Origin: Calliphora vicina
Lineage: Eukaryota; Arthropoda; Insecta; Diptera; Calliphoridae
Direction: 5' to 3'
DNA: 64,000 nt
Assembly: GCF_958450345.1 (NCBI RefSeq)
Contig: NC_088782.1
Span: forward strand, 122,433,980-122,497,979
Of the stretch, positions 34,491 through 47,500 are shown piece by piece. Within the stretch, counting starts at the first letter, position 1. Every line of letters starts with the position of its first letter. Both the position numbers and the translations under genes were made by a program. The notes below the pieces were generated by a model, which saw nothing but the letters and a program-made list of their open reading frames with translations, did not search any database and was not told the DNA's origin.

Positions 34491-37315
34491 AGAGACTATA
34501 GAGGAGACTATAGACGAGACTATAGACGAGACTATAGACAAGGCTATAGACGAGACTATAGACAAGACTATAGAGGAGACTATAGACGAGACTATCGACG
34601 AGACTATAGACGAGACTATAGACGAGACTATAGACGAGACTATAGACGAGACTATAGACGAGACTATAGACGAGACTATAGACGAGACTATAGACGAGAC
34701 TATAGACGAGACTATAGACGAGACTATAGACGAGACTATAGACGAGACTATAGACGAGACTATAGACGAGACTATAGACGAGACTATAGACGAGACTATA
34801 GACGAGACTATAGACGAGACTATAGACGAGACTATAGTCGAGACTATAGACGAGACTATAGACGAGACTATAGACGAGACTATAGACGAGACTATAGACG
34901 AGACTATAGACGAGACTATAGACGAGACTATAGACGAGACTATAGACGAGACTATAGACGAGACTATAGACGAGACTATAGACGAGACTATAGACGAGAC
35001 TATAGACGAGACTATAGACGAGACTATAGACGAGACTATAGACGAGACTATAGACGAGACTATAGACGAGACTATAGACGAAACTATAGACGAAACTATA
35101 GACGAGACTATAGACGAGACTATAGACGAGACTATAGACGAGACTATAGACGAGACTATAGACGAGACTATAGACGAGACTAAAGAGGGGACTGTAGACG
35201 AGACTATAGACGAGACTATAGAGGAGACTAAAACGAGACTATAGAGGAGACTATATAGGAGACTAAAGAGGGGACTGTAGACGAGACTATAGAGGAGACT
35301 ATAGAGGAGACTATAGAGGAGAATATAGACGAGACTATAGACGAGACTATATACGAGACTATAGACGAGACTATAGACGAGACTATAGACGATACTATAG
35401 ACGAGACTATAGACGAGACTATAGAGGAGACTATAGACGAGACTATAGAGGAGACTATAGACGAGACTATAGAGGAGACTATAGAGGATACTATAGAGGA
35501 GACTACAGACGAGACTATATACGAGACTACAGAAGAGACTATAGACGAGACTATAGACGAGACTATAGACGAGACTATAGAGGAGACTATAGAGGGGACT
35601 ATAGAGGAGACTATAGACGAGACTATAGACGAGACTATAGACGAGACTATAGACGAGACTATAGACGAGACTATAGACGAGACTATAGACGAGACTATAG
35701 ACGAGACTATAGACGAGACTATAGACGAGACTATAGACGAGACTATAGACGAGACTATAGACGAGACTATAGAGGAGACTATAGACGAGACTATAGAGGA
35801 GACTATAGAGGAGACTATAGACGAGACTATAGACGAGACTATAGAGGAGACTATAGAGGAGACTATAGAGGAGACTATAGACGAGACTAAAGAGGAGTCT
35901 ATAGAGGGGACTATAGAGGGGACTATAGACGAGACTATATATGAGACTATAGACGAGACTAAAGAGGAGACTATAGACGAGACTATAGAGGAAACTATAG
36001 AGGGGACTATAGATGAGACTATAGAGGGGACTATAGAGGAGACTATAGAGGAGACTATAGAGGAGACTATAGAGGAGACTATAGAGGGGACTATAGACGA
36101 GACTATAGAGGAGACTATAGACGAGACTATAGAGGAAACTATAGAGGGGACTATAGATGAGACTATAGAGGGGACTATAGAGGAGACTATAGAGGAGACT
36201 ATAGAGGAGACTATAGAGGGGACTATAGACGAGACTATAGAGGAGACTATAGAGGAGACTATAGAGGAGACTATAGAGGGGACTATAGAGGGGACTATAG
36301 AGGAAACTATAGAGGAAACTATAGAGGAGACTATAGACGAGACTAAAGAGGAGTCTATAGAGGGGAATATAGAGGGGACTATAGACGAGACTATATATGA
36401 GACTATAGACGAGACTAAAGAGGAGACTATAGACGAGACTATAGAGGAAACTATAGAGGGGACTATAGATGAGACTATAGAGGAGACTATAGACGAGACT
36501 ATAGAGGAGACTATAGACGAGACTATAGAGGAAACTATAGAGGAAACTATAGAGGAGACTATAGACGAGAATATAGACGAGACTATAGAGGGGACTATAG
36601 AGGAAACTAAAGAGGAGACTATAGACGAGACTATAGAGGAGACTATAGATGAGACTATAGAGGAGACTATAGAGGAAACTATAGAGGGGAGTATAGACGA
36701 GACTATAGAGGAGACTATAGAGGAGACTATAGAGGAGACTATAGATGAGACTATAGATGAGACTATAGAGGAGACTATAGAGGGGACTATAGACGAGACT
36801 ATAGAGGAGACTATAGATGAGACTATAGAGGAGACTATAGAGGGGACTATAGACGAGACTATAGAGGAAACTAAAGAGGAGACTATAGACGAGACTATAG
36901 AGGAAACTAAAGATGAGACTATAGAGGAAACTATAGAGGGGAGTATAGACGAGACTATAGAGGAGACTATAGAGGAGACTATAGAGGAGACTATAGAGGA
37001 GACTATAGAGGAGACTATAGACGAGACTATAGAGGAGACTATAGATGAGACTATAGAGGAGACTATAGAGGGGACTATAGACGAGACTATAGAGGAAACT
37101 ATAGAGGGGACTATAGAGGAGACTATAGAGGATACTATAGAGGAGACTATAGACGAGACTATAGAGGAGACTATAGAGGAGACTATAGACGAGACTATAG
37201 AGGAGACTATAGAGGAGACTATAGAGGAGACTATAGAGGGGACTATAGACGAGACTATAGAGGAGACTACAGAGGAGACTATAGACGAGACTATAGAGCC
37301 TACTCTTAGAGCCTA
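34491..37315 (+). repeat. 12-bp minisatellite GACTATAGACGA / GACTATAGAGGA
   Basis: About 235 units. The left part (34,600-35,190) is nearly perfect GACTATAGACGA. The right part mixes GACTATAGAGGA, AACTATAGAGGG, GACTATAGATGA and GACTAAAGAGGA. A 456-bp segment (38 units) starting AAAGAGGAGTCTATAGAGGG at 35,889 recurs at 36,345 with few changes. The + strand has stop-free frames but no ATG, and there is no evidence of a gene. Confidence 0.95.
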
Positions 37316-38621
37316 CTTTTAGGTGTTTAAAAAATGATTCCTGGTTTTCATGCTAAAACAAATTGTAGCAGTTTTCCCAATTCGTTTAATTTGATGACAT
37401 AAAAATTAAGAGAGAAAAAAAAAGAAACAACAACTGGTTTTATTTATATTCTTAGTTTTGCCTACAATACAATAATAATGACGTTGATGACGCTGGCATT
37501 GTGTTGGTTGTAGTCGTTGAAGGCGATGATGAGGTTGTTGATTATTTCACAGAGTCTTCAAATGAGTCATTTTACTTGTATTTCCAACTTAAATATAAAT
37601 AAATTGAAATATTTATATGTATATACCTCGACAGTATACACACATACATATTTCCGACCGTATTTTGTATATTTATTTACATATTGTATTTTGTAGATAC
37701 AATATATGGCAGTAGTACGATGACGGGTAAGAGTATATAGCCAACGGCATGCGTCTCAGACACGTTTTAATGCCAAAAATATACAGATACGGCTGTGTTT
37801 TAGAGAAAGAGAAGAGACATACACAAAATTTAAATACAAATAAATACAAAAATACAAAAATAAATAAAAGAATAAAAGAATATTAATAAAAACGACCATA
37901 ATAACAACAATTTTCTTTTTAAATGAGTTAATCGATGCAAATGTGGCATGTATTTGAATTTGAATACTCGTACTATTGAGTAGAAAGAATATGATGTGTG
38001 CGCCTTAATTTTCTGTTTTTTTTTCATATTTTGATGATGATGATGAAGTGTGGGTCCCATTTCTGTTCATGTTTTTTGTCAGTTTTTTTTTTATTTTTTT
38101 TATTTTGAAAATTAATATTCTTTATTGTTGAATTTATTTACTATAGTGTTAAAATATTTGCTGCTTTTTATATGCCATTAAGTCTTTAATTTAATAGTGG
38201 AGGGGATTATAATTTTAATACTTGGACAATATGTTTAATGTTGTGTTTGTATAGTTTCAGTATTTTGTTATAATTTATTTCAGTTTTTCTTATGTTTATA
38301 TACCTATTTTTGTGTATTTTTTTGTTTTCAACATAATTTAGTAATAGTTTTTTGCTAAACTGAACTATTGACCTTGTTTTTTCTAGAGTTTTGTTTTGTT
38401 GTGATTTTTTTTTTCGTATTTTTGCAGTAGAATTTTAAATGATTGTTAAACAAAACTGGTTTATAAGTCATACATTAATGATTTTGTTAAATTAAAAATA
38501 AAATTTGTTTAAAAACTTAACAAATGCTAAATAATTGCATGATTTTAAATAAAATATATAAAAAAGTCATTAAGCAAATAGGGAAGTATTAAACGCCATT
38601 CTGAGAATGCTATAGGAAAAT
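37316..38621. other. unique gene-free stretch
   Basis: Composition is more balanced than average at 37,440-37,780, with GATGAC/GTTGTTG triplet-like patches. No exon, tRNA or element end is recognised. It separates two 12-bp arrays of different subtype. Confidence 0.45.
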
Positions 38622-38990
38622 AGACCAGACTATCATAGACCAGAGAATCATAGACCAGACTATCATAGACCAGACTATCATAGACCAGACTATCATAGAC
38701 CAGACTATCATAGACCAGAGAATCATAGACCAGACTATCATAGACCAGACTATCATAGACCAGACAATCATATACCAGAGAATCATAGACCAGAGAATCA
38801 TAGACCAGACTATCATAGACCAGACTATCATAGACCAGAGAATCATAAATCAGACTATCAAAGACCAGACTATCATAGACCAGACTATGATAGACCAGAC
38901 TATGATAGACCAGACTATGATAGACCAGACTATGATAGACCAGACTATGATAGACCAGACTATGATAGACCAGACTATGATAGACCAGAC
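38622..38990 (+). repeat. 15-bp form of the CATAGACCAGAC minisatellite
   Basis: About 24 units of TATCATAGACCAGAC, with AATCATAGACCAGAG variants and, from 38,885, TATGATAGACCAGAC. It is the same 3-bp-longer derivative seen at 13.3-14.3 kb, here on the left side of the 12-bp block. Confidence 0.9.
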
Positions 38991-40110
38991 CATAGACCAG
39001 ACCATAGACCAGACTATGATAGACCAGACCATAGACCAGACCATAGACCAGACCATAGACCAGACCATAGACCAGACCATAGACCAGACCATAGACCAGA
39101 CCATAGACCAGACCATAGACCAGACCATAGACCAGACCATAGACCAGACCATAGACCAGACCATAGACCAGACCATAGACCAGACCATAGACCAGACCAT
39201 AGACCAGACCATAGACCAGACCATAGACCAGACCATAGACCAGACCATAGACCAGACCATAGACCAGACCATAGACCAGACCATAGACCAGACCATAGAC
39301 CAGACCATAGACCAGACCATAGACCAGACCATAGACCAGACCATAGACCAGACCATAGACCAGACCATAGACCAGACCATAGACCAGACCATAGACCAGA
39401 CCATAGACCAGACCATAGACCAGACCATAGACCAGACCATAGACCAGACCATAGACCAGACCATAGACCAGACCATAGACCAGACCATAGACCAGACCAT
39501 AGACCAGACCATAGACCAGACCATAGACCAGACCATAGACCAGACCATAGACCAGACCATAGACCAGACCATAGACCAGACCATAGACCAGACCATAGAC
39601 CAGACCATAGACCAGACCATAGACCAGACCATAGACCAGACCATAGACCAGACCATAGACCAGACCATAGACCAGACCATAGACCAGACCATAGACCAGA
39701 CCATAGACCAGACCATAGACCAGACCATAGACCAGACCATAGACCAGACCATAGACCAGACCATAGACCAGACCATAGACCAGACCATAGACCAGACCAT
39801 AGACCAGACCATAGACCAGACCATAGACCAGACCATAGACCAGACCATAGACCAGACCATAGACCAGACCATAGACCAGACCATAGACCAGACCATAGAC
39901 CAGACCATAGACCAGACCATAGACCAGACCATAGACCAGACCATAGACCAGACCATAGACCAGACCATAGACCAGACCATAGACCAGACCATAGACCAGA
40001 CCATAGACCAGACCATAGACCAGACCATAGACCAGACCATAGACCAGACCATAGACCAGACCATAGACCAGACCATAGACCAGACCATAGACCAGACCAT
40101 AGACCAGATA
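38991..40110 (+). repeat. 12-bp minisatellite CATAGACCAGAC
   Basis: About 92 copies of CATAGACCAGAC, essentially without variation after 39,030. The unit is identical to that of the array at 11.2-13.3 kb, 25 kb away. Apparent long tetrapeptide frames are repeat artefacts. Confidence 0.95.
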
Positions 40111-40960
40111 AAAGTGTTTGTTAAAAGTGTTTCAAAAACATTTAATTTCTGTCAACTCAAAGTAGGGGTATTGATTATTTGTCAAAGTACATGCGATTAA
40201 TTCACGGATAACTAAGGATAAACTGGTTTTAGCTGGCAATTGCTTATAAACATACGATTAATTATTTTTTTTTTTTTAAATAAAATTCTACTGGGAAAAT
40301 AAATAAAAATAGCAAACTAATTGCAAATAATGCTTGCAATGAGTTAAACAATTAAAACAAATGGGTTACTTTAAATCCCAATTGAAAAAAAAAAACAATC
40401 GTTATACACAAATGAAAACATAAATTTGTATAAAGCATAGATATAATATAACCAAATCTTTTAATTGGTTTTTTTTATAGTATTTTTTTCGAAGTCTATA
40501 ATTTTACATCCCGTATTCGTGTGACACATAAAATATTAGTTTTTTTTCTGGGTTTTATTTTTCTCTCTTTTTAAATCAAAAGCCGCTTTTATAGTTTAGT
40601 ACATGTTTTTTTTTTAGTTTAAAATTTCCTTGTACGAATTGTTGTCGTATGTCGTATGCTTGAGCTCTGTGTTGTATGTAATATTATTATTATTATTGTT
40701 TTATTTACAGTATTGTGGTTATTGTAATTTACTATACAATACAATTTCCTAATAATTAAATGCTAAATTATGTACATATACAATTTGTGTACCAACACTT
40801 TAGTGTCTCACTTTCAATAACAATTTAAATTGATATTTTTTTTGTTCACTATTGTTGTTGTTGAATTATTCGTATTACGAGTTCGAGTGTGAGACAGACT
40901 TAGAAGCTAAAGTGGGCGGAAAAGATAATATGAGTTAAAATATTTCAAACCGGTTATTTC
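40111..40960. other. AT-rich gene-free stretch
   Basis: Unique AT-rich DNA with an ATT run near 40,682-40,698. One AACCGGTT octamer lies at 40,948-40,955 at its right edge. No gene is recognised. Confidence 0.4.
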
Positions 40961-42074
40961 CACTTAAATTAGCCTAGAACCAAGTTATCCGCTATTATCC
41001 GCTTTTATCCGAAATTATGAAATTTCATTATTTTGGTCAAACAACTTCTAAAAAGCAATGGAAACCGTTTTAAATAACTTGTTCAACCCTTAATAAGCTC
41101 AAAACCATGTTATCCGCTATTATCCGTTTTTATCCGAATTCCCAAAACTGTCCAAAATTGTGTTAAAAATATTATTTTCCAACTTTCTTAACATAATAAA
41201 ATATTTCAAAAGATTTTTTTATATAAAATTTGTAAATTTTGGCTAAAAATTCCATTTCGAAAAAATTGGTTTCAAAATTTTGGCGTTTTTATTCATGATT
41301 TTTGAAATTGCTTTTTTTGCTTAAAGGGAATAGGGGTTTTCTGGCTGAAAAATTTCTAAGTTCAGTGATTAAAATTAAAAATACGCCTATTTTAAAACAT
41401 GTTTACAGCTTTATTGAAATTTTCTGGCTTAAAATTTTTTAAATTCAGTAATTTTGGTTAAATCAATTAAAATTTTGAAATTTGGAATAAAAAATTCAAA
41501 AATATCCAAACATAAATTTGAATCCCAAAAAATTTTAATTTCAATGAAACTGTAATAAAATTTGAAAAAAAAAATTCAAAATTTTTTCAAAAGAAAAATT
41601 TTCTTAAAAAAAAAATTCAAAATTTTTCCAAAAAAAAAATTTTTCTTAAAAAAAAATTCCAAAATTTCCCAAAAAAAAAATATTTTTTGGAATTTAAAAA
41701 GAACTTTTAAAAAATTTTTAAACGTTATGAAAATGAATTTGACACAATTTTCTATGCTCAAATCCGCATAGAACTTTATTATCCGCCCTTAAAAGTTTTT
41801 ATCCGAGATTTCCCAAATTGCATTTTCTAGCTTAAAAATGGCTAATTTCAATAATTTTTCTTTGAGATTTTAAAATTTCACACAAAAATGTTTAAATTAA
41901 GCAAAATCTGCAAAGAACTGTATTGAACGCTTAATGAAAATTAGATTTTGTCTATTAAAAATGTTAAAATTCCTTAACTTTAGTTAGAAAAATACATATT
42001 TTAAAGAAATTTTAATAAAATTAAAAAAAAAATATTTTTTAACAAAAAAAAAAAAAAATCTGAAATATTTTGTT
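40961..42074 (+). repeat. degenerate TTATCCG repeats
   Basis: Clusters of two or three TTATCCG heptamers (TTATCCGCTATTATCCG and similar) occur near 40,985, 41,110 and 41,780, each followed by a diverged A/T-rich arm. They are older copies of the family that forms the regular array immediately downstream. Confidence 0.7.
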
Positions 42075-43435
42075 CAAAATAATGTTTATTTTTAATTAAG
42101 TTATGAAAGTGAATAAAAAATACTTTTCTAAGCTCAAATCAGCCTAGAAATACATTATCCATGCTTATCCGTTTTTATCCGGAAAATCTGAAATTGCATT
42201 CTTGGGCTCAAAAATAGCAAATTTATATAGATTTGGTAATAAGATTAAGATTTCTTATATTGAATCAAAGACTAAAATTAAATTAAAAATAAAATTTTAA
42301 AAATTTTACAGAAAAATATGAAAAAATTTAATTCAAAATTTTTCAAAACAAAAAAAATCGAAAATATTTTGATTCAAAATAATGTTTATTTTTAATGAAG
42401 TTATGCAAGTGAATATAAAACACATTTCTACGCTCAAATCAGCCTAGAAATACATTATCCGTGCTTATCCGTTTTTATCCGGAAAATCCGAAACTGCATT
42501 CATGGGCTCAAAAATAGCAAATTTATATAGATTTTGTTATAAGATTAAGATTTCTTATATTGAATCAAAGATTAATAAAATTTTTAAATTTTACAGAAAA
42601 ATATGAAAAAATTTAATTCAAAATTTTTCAAAACAAAAAAAATCTAAAATATTTTGATTCAAAATCATGTTTATTTTTAATTATGTTATGAAAGTGAATA
42701 AAAAATACTTTTCTAAGCTCAAATCAGCCTAGAAATACATTATCCATGCTTATCCGTTTTTATCCGGAAAATCTGAAATTGCATTCTTGGGCTCAAAAAT
42801 AGCAAATTTATATAGATTTGGTAATAAGATTAAGATTTCTTATATTGAATCAAAGAATAAAATTAAATTAAAAATAAAATTTTAAAAATTTTACAGAAAA
42901 ATATGAAAAAATTTATTCAAAATTTTTCAAAACAAAAAAAAAAAAAAAATATTTTGATTCAAAATAATGTTTATTTTTAATTAAGTTATGCAAGTGAATA
43001 TAAAACACATTTCTATGCTCAAATCAGCCTAGAAATACATTATCCGTGCTTATCCGTTTTTATCCGGAAAATCTGAAATTGCATACTTGGGCTCAAAAAT
43101 AGCAAATTTATATAGATTTTGTTATAAGATTAAGATTTCTTATATTGAATCAAAGATTAATAAAATTTTTAAATTTTACAGAAAAATATGAAAAAATTTA
43201 ATTCAAAATTTTTCAAAACAAAAAAATCTAAAATATTTTGATTCAAAATAATGTTTATTTTTAATTTAGTTATGCAAGTGAATATAAAACACATTTCTAC
43301 GCTCAAATCAGCCTAGAAATACATTATCCGTGCTTATCCGTTTTATCCGAAAAATCCGAAATTGCATTCTTGGGCTCAAAAATAGCAAATTTATATAAAT
43401 TTTGTTATATGATTACTTATATTGAATCAATAAAT
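42075..43435 (+). repeat. TTATCCG satellite with dimeric higher-order unit
   Basis: Five monomers start with AATAATGTTTATTTTTAAT at about 42,075, 42,377, 42,663, 42,963 and 43,249, spacings 302, 286, 300 and 286 bp. Each carries CAGCCTAGAAATACATTATC followed by two more TTATCCG. Monomers 1 and 3 share GAAAGTGAATAAAAAATACT, while 2, 4 and 5 share GCAAGTGAATATAAAACACA, so the array is an A-B dimer of about 586 bp plus one extra B. Confidence 0.85.
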
Positions 43436-44362
43436 AGTTAAGAGTAAAAATTCCTTAATTTGTTGAGGCCTCATCCCTTATTTCTGTCTAACAGGTTGCT
43501 GTATTCAAGTGAAAATAATCGTCTGTCTATGTGCAATTGAAACTGGCAAGATTTTTATATTACAATTAAAAAAAATACAAGCGGTATTGTGTTATTAAAC
43601 AATAATTAAAATATGCTGTCTTAAGCTTTTTAACTTATTTAATAGGAAAAAGTAATAATTAAAAACAAATAGCACTTGCATTTACAAATATTTTTACATA
43701 AAAAGAATTTTAATTGAAAAAACTGTAAAAGCAAAAGTGTTAAAAAGAATTTTAATTACTCATGTTAAGAATAATTTACATTATTTACTTAATTAATAAC
43801 AAAATGACGTCATTATTTTAAAGTTTTAGGTTATTTTAAGGGACTTAAAACAGGAAGTTTAGAGTGACCAAAAGTTTAACAAAAAAATTATCTTTACAGC
43901 TATTTTTTTTCCAAATAAATAAATGATGAATAATGAGTGTAGAGTTACTAAAACAATGAAATTAATTTAAAGAATTATTATTCTTTTTTTTTGTCTGTTA
44001 TCAATGATTTTGATAAGATAAAAAAAAATAATATAACAAGCAAGTAGGGCGGCAGGTGTAAGTAAATTTGTAACCCACATAACAAGCTCAACAAAGTTAA
44101 CGTTTTGAGTTTTCTATATACAGAGAAAATTGTTATCATTTTAGGCTTTAAACTGTTATTATCTAATCTTATCAGTAGAACCCATACACTTGCCAGACAC
44201 AATCTCAACAACAATAGAATGTGAAAAATAAAGAGGGATTGCAAAAGCAACAGGTTGTATAGGAAATTATTTATATTTCAGTTTTTTTTTCTTTTTTTTT
44301 TTTTGTAGTATTGAAAGAAAAGAAAAATATAGGTTTTTTGATATCATTTGTAGCCGTAGTGT
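43436..44362. other. Ssk upstream region
   Basis: Unique AT-rich DNA between the TTATCCG array and the Ssk leader. Small - strand frames at 43,978-44,250 and 44,267-44,590 are T-rich and overlap the Ssk leader or first exon, so I do not call them. A T-rich run lies at 44,281-44,305. Confidence 0.4.
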
Positions 44363-44363
44363 G

Positions 44364-44369
44364 TCAGTT
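44364..44369 (+). promoter_or_regulatory. candidate initiator (Inr) of Ssk
   Basis: TCAGTT matches the fly initiator TCAKTY, with its A at 44,366. A downstream AGTGA at +28 to +32 is one base off the DPE consensus RGWYV. An AAATATA lies at about -40, too far for a standard TATA box. The resulting 145-nt leader has no upstream ATG before 44,511. This is a guess from motif position only. Confidence 0.3.
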
Positions 44370-44510
44370 AACGAACGAAAAACGCAACGACAAGTGAAGC
44401 AAAGAACCTGAGCTTTATTTTGGGAAAAGAAGTTTTTTTTAAACAAAAATAAAACAAATTTGAAAGAATATTTTAATAAATTAAACAAAAAAAGAAAACT
44501 CAACGAAAAC

Positions 44511-44561
44511 ATGGTGTCTGTAGAAACAATTGGCTCAATATTTATCAAGGCCTTGAAATTG
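44511..44561 (+). CDS. Ssk: Ssk coding exon 1
   Basis: Seventeen codons, from ATG to TTG, ending at the donor GTAGGA (44,562). It encodes the cytoplasmic N-terminus and the start of membrane segment 1. Splicing is in phase 0. The small exon is recognised because it joins in frame to exon 2 and restores the conserved start of the protein. Confidence 0.88.
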
Positions 44562-47500
44562 GTAGGAATTTGAGAAAAGAAAAACTTCAAAAATAAAAAG
44601 ATTTAAAAAAAATGGTTATATAAAACTAAAAAAGAAAGAAAAATATTTAAAAACTAAACTATAATATAAACAAACAATAAATGTCAACTTAAAAGTATCT
44701 TTAAAAGACATTTAAATCCCAAACAAGTGTAAAAAATTAACTTCAAAATGAAACATAACTAAACTTTAAAGTAATGACTCATACAACACAAACAACAATA
44801 TTAAATTTCAATAAAAAATAATGAACTGAAATTGATAAACAACAAATAATTATATTCATTTAAAATTTTTAAGAAAATCAAAAAAAAAATTTAGGAAAAA
44901 ATATTTCCTTAAATTTTGTAAAAACTTAAAAAAAATTTCCTTAAATTTTGTAAAAAATATTTACAAAAAAGCTTAAAATTAAAGAAAATAACCTTTAAAA
45001 GAGATTAAATTACTTTTTCCGCCTTAAATAAGCCTTAAAACCTGTTATCCGCTATTATCCGCGTTTATCCGTTTTTATCCGAATACCCAAAGTTGCTGCA
45101 AATTGCATAAAATTTAAGATTTAGCATCTTTATAAACATACAAAGAATATTTCATAACAAATTTCCCAAAAAATTTCAATATTTCGCACAAAATTTAAAT
45201 TTGAAAAATTTTGGTTACAAAATTTTCTAAAGAAAATAAGAAAAAGCAAGAAAATTAAATGTTTAAGGATTTTCCGTCTTTAAATAACTCAAAATTAAGT
45301 TATCTGCTAAAATTAAATAGAATAAAATACTTTTCCCGGCTTAAATAAACCTCAAAAGCTGTTATCCGCTTTTATCCGTTTTTATCCGAATTTTCAAAGT
45401 TGCTGCAAATTGCATAAAATTTAAGATTTAGCATCTTTATAAACATACAAAGAATATTTTAAAACAAATTTTAATATTCCGTTCGAAATTTAAATTTGAA
45501 AAATTTCGCCAAAAAAAAAATTCGCAAAAAAAGCTCAAAAAACAAGAAAAATGTATTTTAAAAGCTTTGTAACTCTTTAAATAACTCATTCCTAGCCTTA
45601 TGCTGAAACTTATTAGATTTAAATACTTTTTCCGCCTTAAATAAGCCTTAAAACCTGTTATCCGTATTTATCCGAATTTCCAAAGCTGATCTAAATGTTA
45701 CAAAAAGTATTTTTTTAAAACAATTTAATCATAAATAACATATTTCCCAGTAATTTTCTCATTAAAATAACTATTTCGTTAGAAAATTTTAAAATCGCCA
45801 AATTTCGAAATTAAATTTGTTAATTTTTTTACAAATTTCATTAAAATTTCTTAATTTAGAAACAAAACATTTCACTTGTTTTACTCATGATTCATTGAAT
45901 AAGCAAACAAACTCATATTTCTTCATATCAACCACTCCCAAAAGCGTGGTCAAATCAAGCAAACATTTCATAAATATTATTACTCTAGTAGTTAGTAAGC
46001 GTTAATGCCATATTTGCTATAGTAGTAGTATGAATATTCATATTTAAAGCAAAAACAACAACAAAATCATACACCCATACCACAAACCAATTCAAAATAA
46101 AATGAGTAATTGATAACCAAAATGTTTCAAGGTAGTAATAATTTTTACAACGGAAAGAAGAAGTGAAAAAAACACTGATAAAGAATTAATATTATCATAA
46201 ACCAAAATAATAATAAAGAATGTTACACATAAAGTATAAATTATTTCAAAAAAAGACAAAATTACCTGTTCAAAATGGTTTCAAAAGTCTTAATGACAGT
46301 AATCTTTTCATAGAACCTTTTAAAACCCTAAAATAAACCTGTTTTCTGCAAAACGAATTCAAAGCGGATAATAAGTATTTTTTTGTTTCACACAAAATTT
46401 CAAGTTATTATAGGGATTGTTATAAGAAAAACCTAAAAATAAAACAAATTTATAAAAAACCGGTTAATGATTATTTGGAACCGGATAAAAACCGAATAAA
46501 ATCCGTTCCAGAATTAAGCGATTAATATTGAAAAATATAGTTTGAGGCAGTTTTAAATAGTTCACAAAATATCGATTATTCGAATAAAATTTTTCGAATT
46601 AAAATTTCAATTTTTTTTTGGGATTTTATTATTTTTCCAATACTCTTTTTATTCAAATAAATTTTGTATTCGATTAAAAATTAATCGAATAAAATTTGTA
46701 AATTTTAAATAAATTCAAAAAAAATTGAATTTAAAAACAGTGTGTTTTTAAATTCAATTTTTTATTATTATTAACCGGTTTTTTTATTCGAGTAAATTTT
46801 GTATTCGATTAAAAATTAATCGAATGAAATGTTTCATATTCGTAAATTTTAAACAAACTCAATATCTACAGATAGTTAAAATTTTATAAACTCCCCAAAA
46901 ATAAGACTAACCGGTTTTTAATCGATTAATTGAATCTAATAAAATTGTGTTAATATATTTTTTAACAATTTTATGTGCAAATATGTAAAAAGTTTTTTGA
47001 ATTTTTAATTTAATCGAATAAATATTTTTTCATATTTTTCTTATTATTTTTTTTTAGAACATTTAAAATATTCATAATTTATTCGAATAATTTAAAAAAT
47101 AATCGATTAATTTAATCGAATACAATATTTTTTACATTTTTAAACTATATTATATGCTAAAAAATAAATCTAAAAATGATAACTATTCAATAACAAACCG
47201 GGTTTTTAATCGATTAATTTAAGCGAATAAATTTTTTTTATATTTTTGAAAATTTTTGTATGCCAAAAAAATAAATCTAAAAATTTTAACTATTCAAAAA
47301 CAAACCGGTTTTTAATCGATTAAAAATAATCGATTATTTTAATCGAATAAATATTTTTTTTATTTTTTAATACGTTTAATAGACAAAATTAAATTTAATT
47401 CATTTAAAATTTCCATAATTTATTCGAATAATTTAAAAAGTAATCGAATAATTTAATCGAATACAATTTTTTTACATTTTTAAACTATTTTATATAACAA

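Noticed and set aside
34491..37315. Stop-free frame through the GACTATAGACGA array as a repetitive protein gene
   Set aside because: There is no start codon, no flanking exon and no splice context, and indel-free multiples of 12 explain the open frame.
38610..40200. Long open frames across the second CCATAGACCAGA array
   Set aside because: Same artefact as at 11.2 kb, with open frames on both strands and identical tetrapeptides.
43978..44590. - strand frames near the Ssk promoter
   Set aside because: Leu/Phe-rich products of A-rich + strand DNA with no domain; one overlaps Ssk exon 1.
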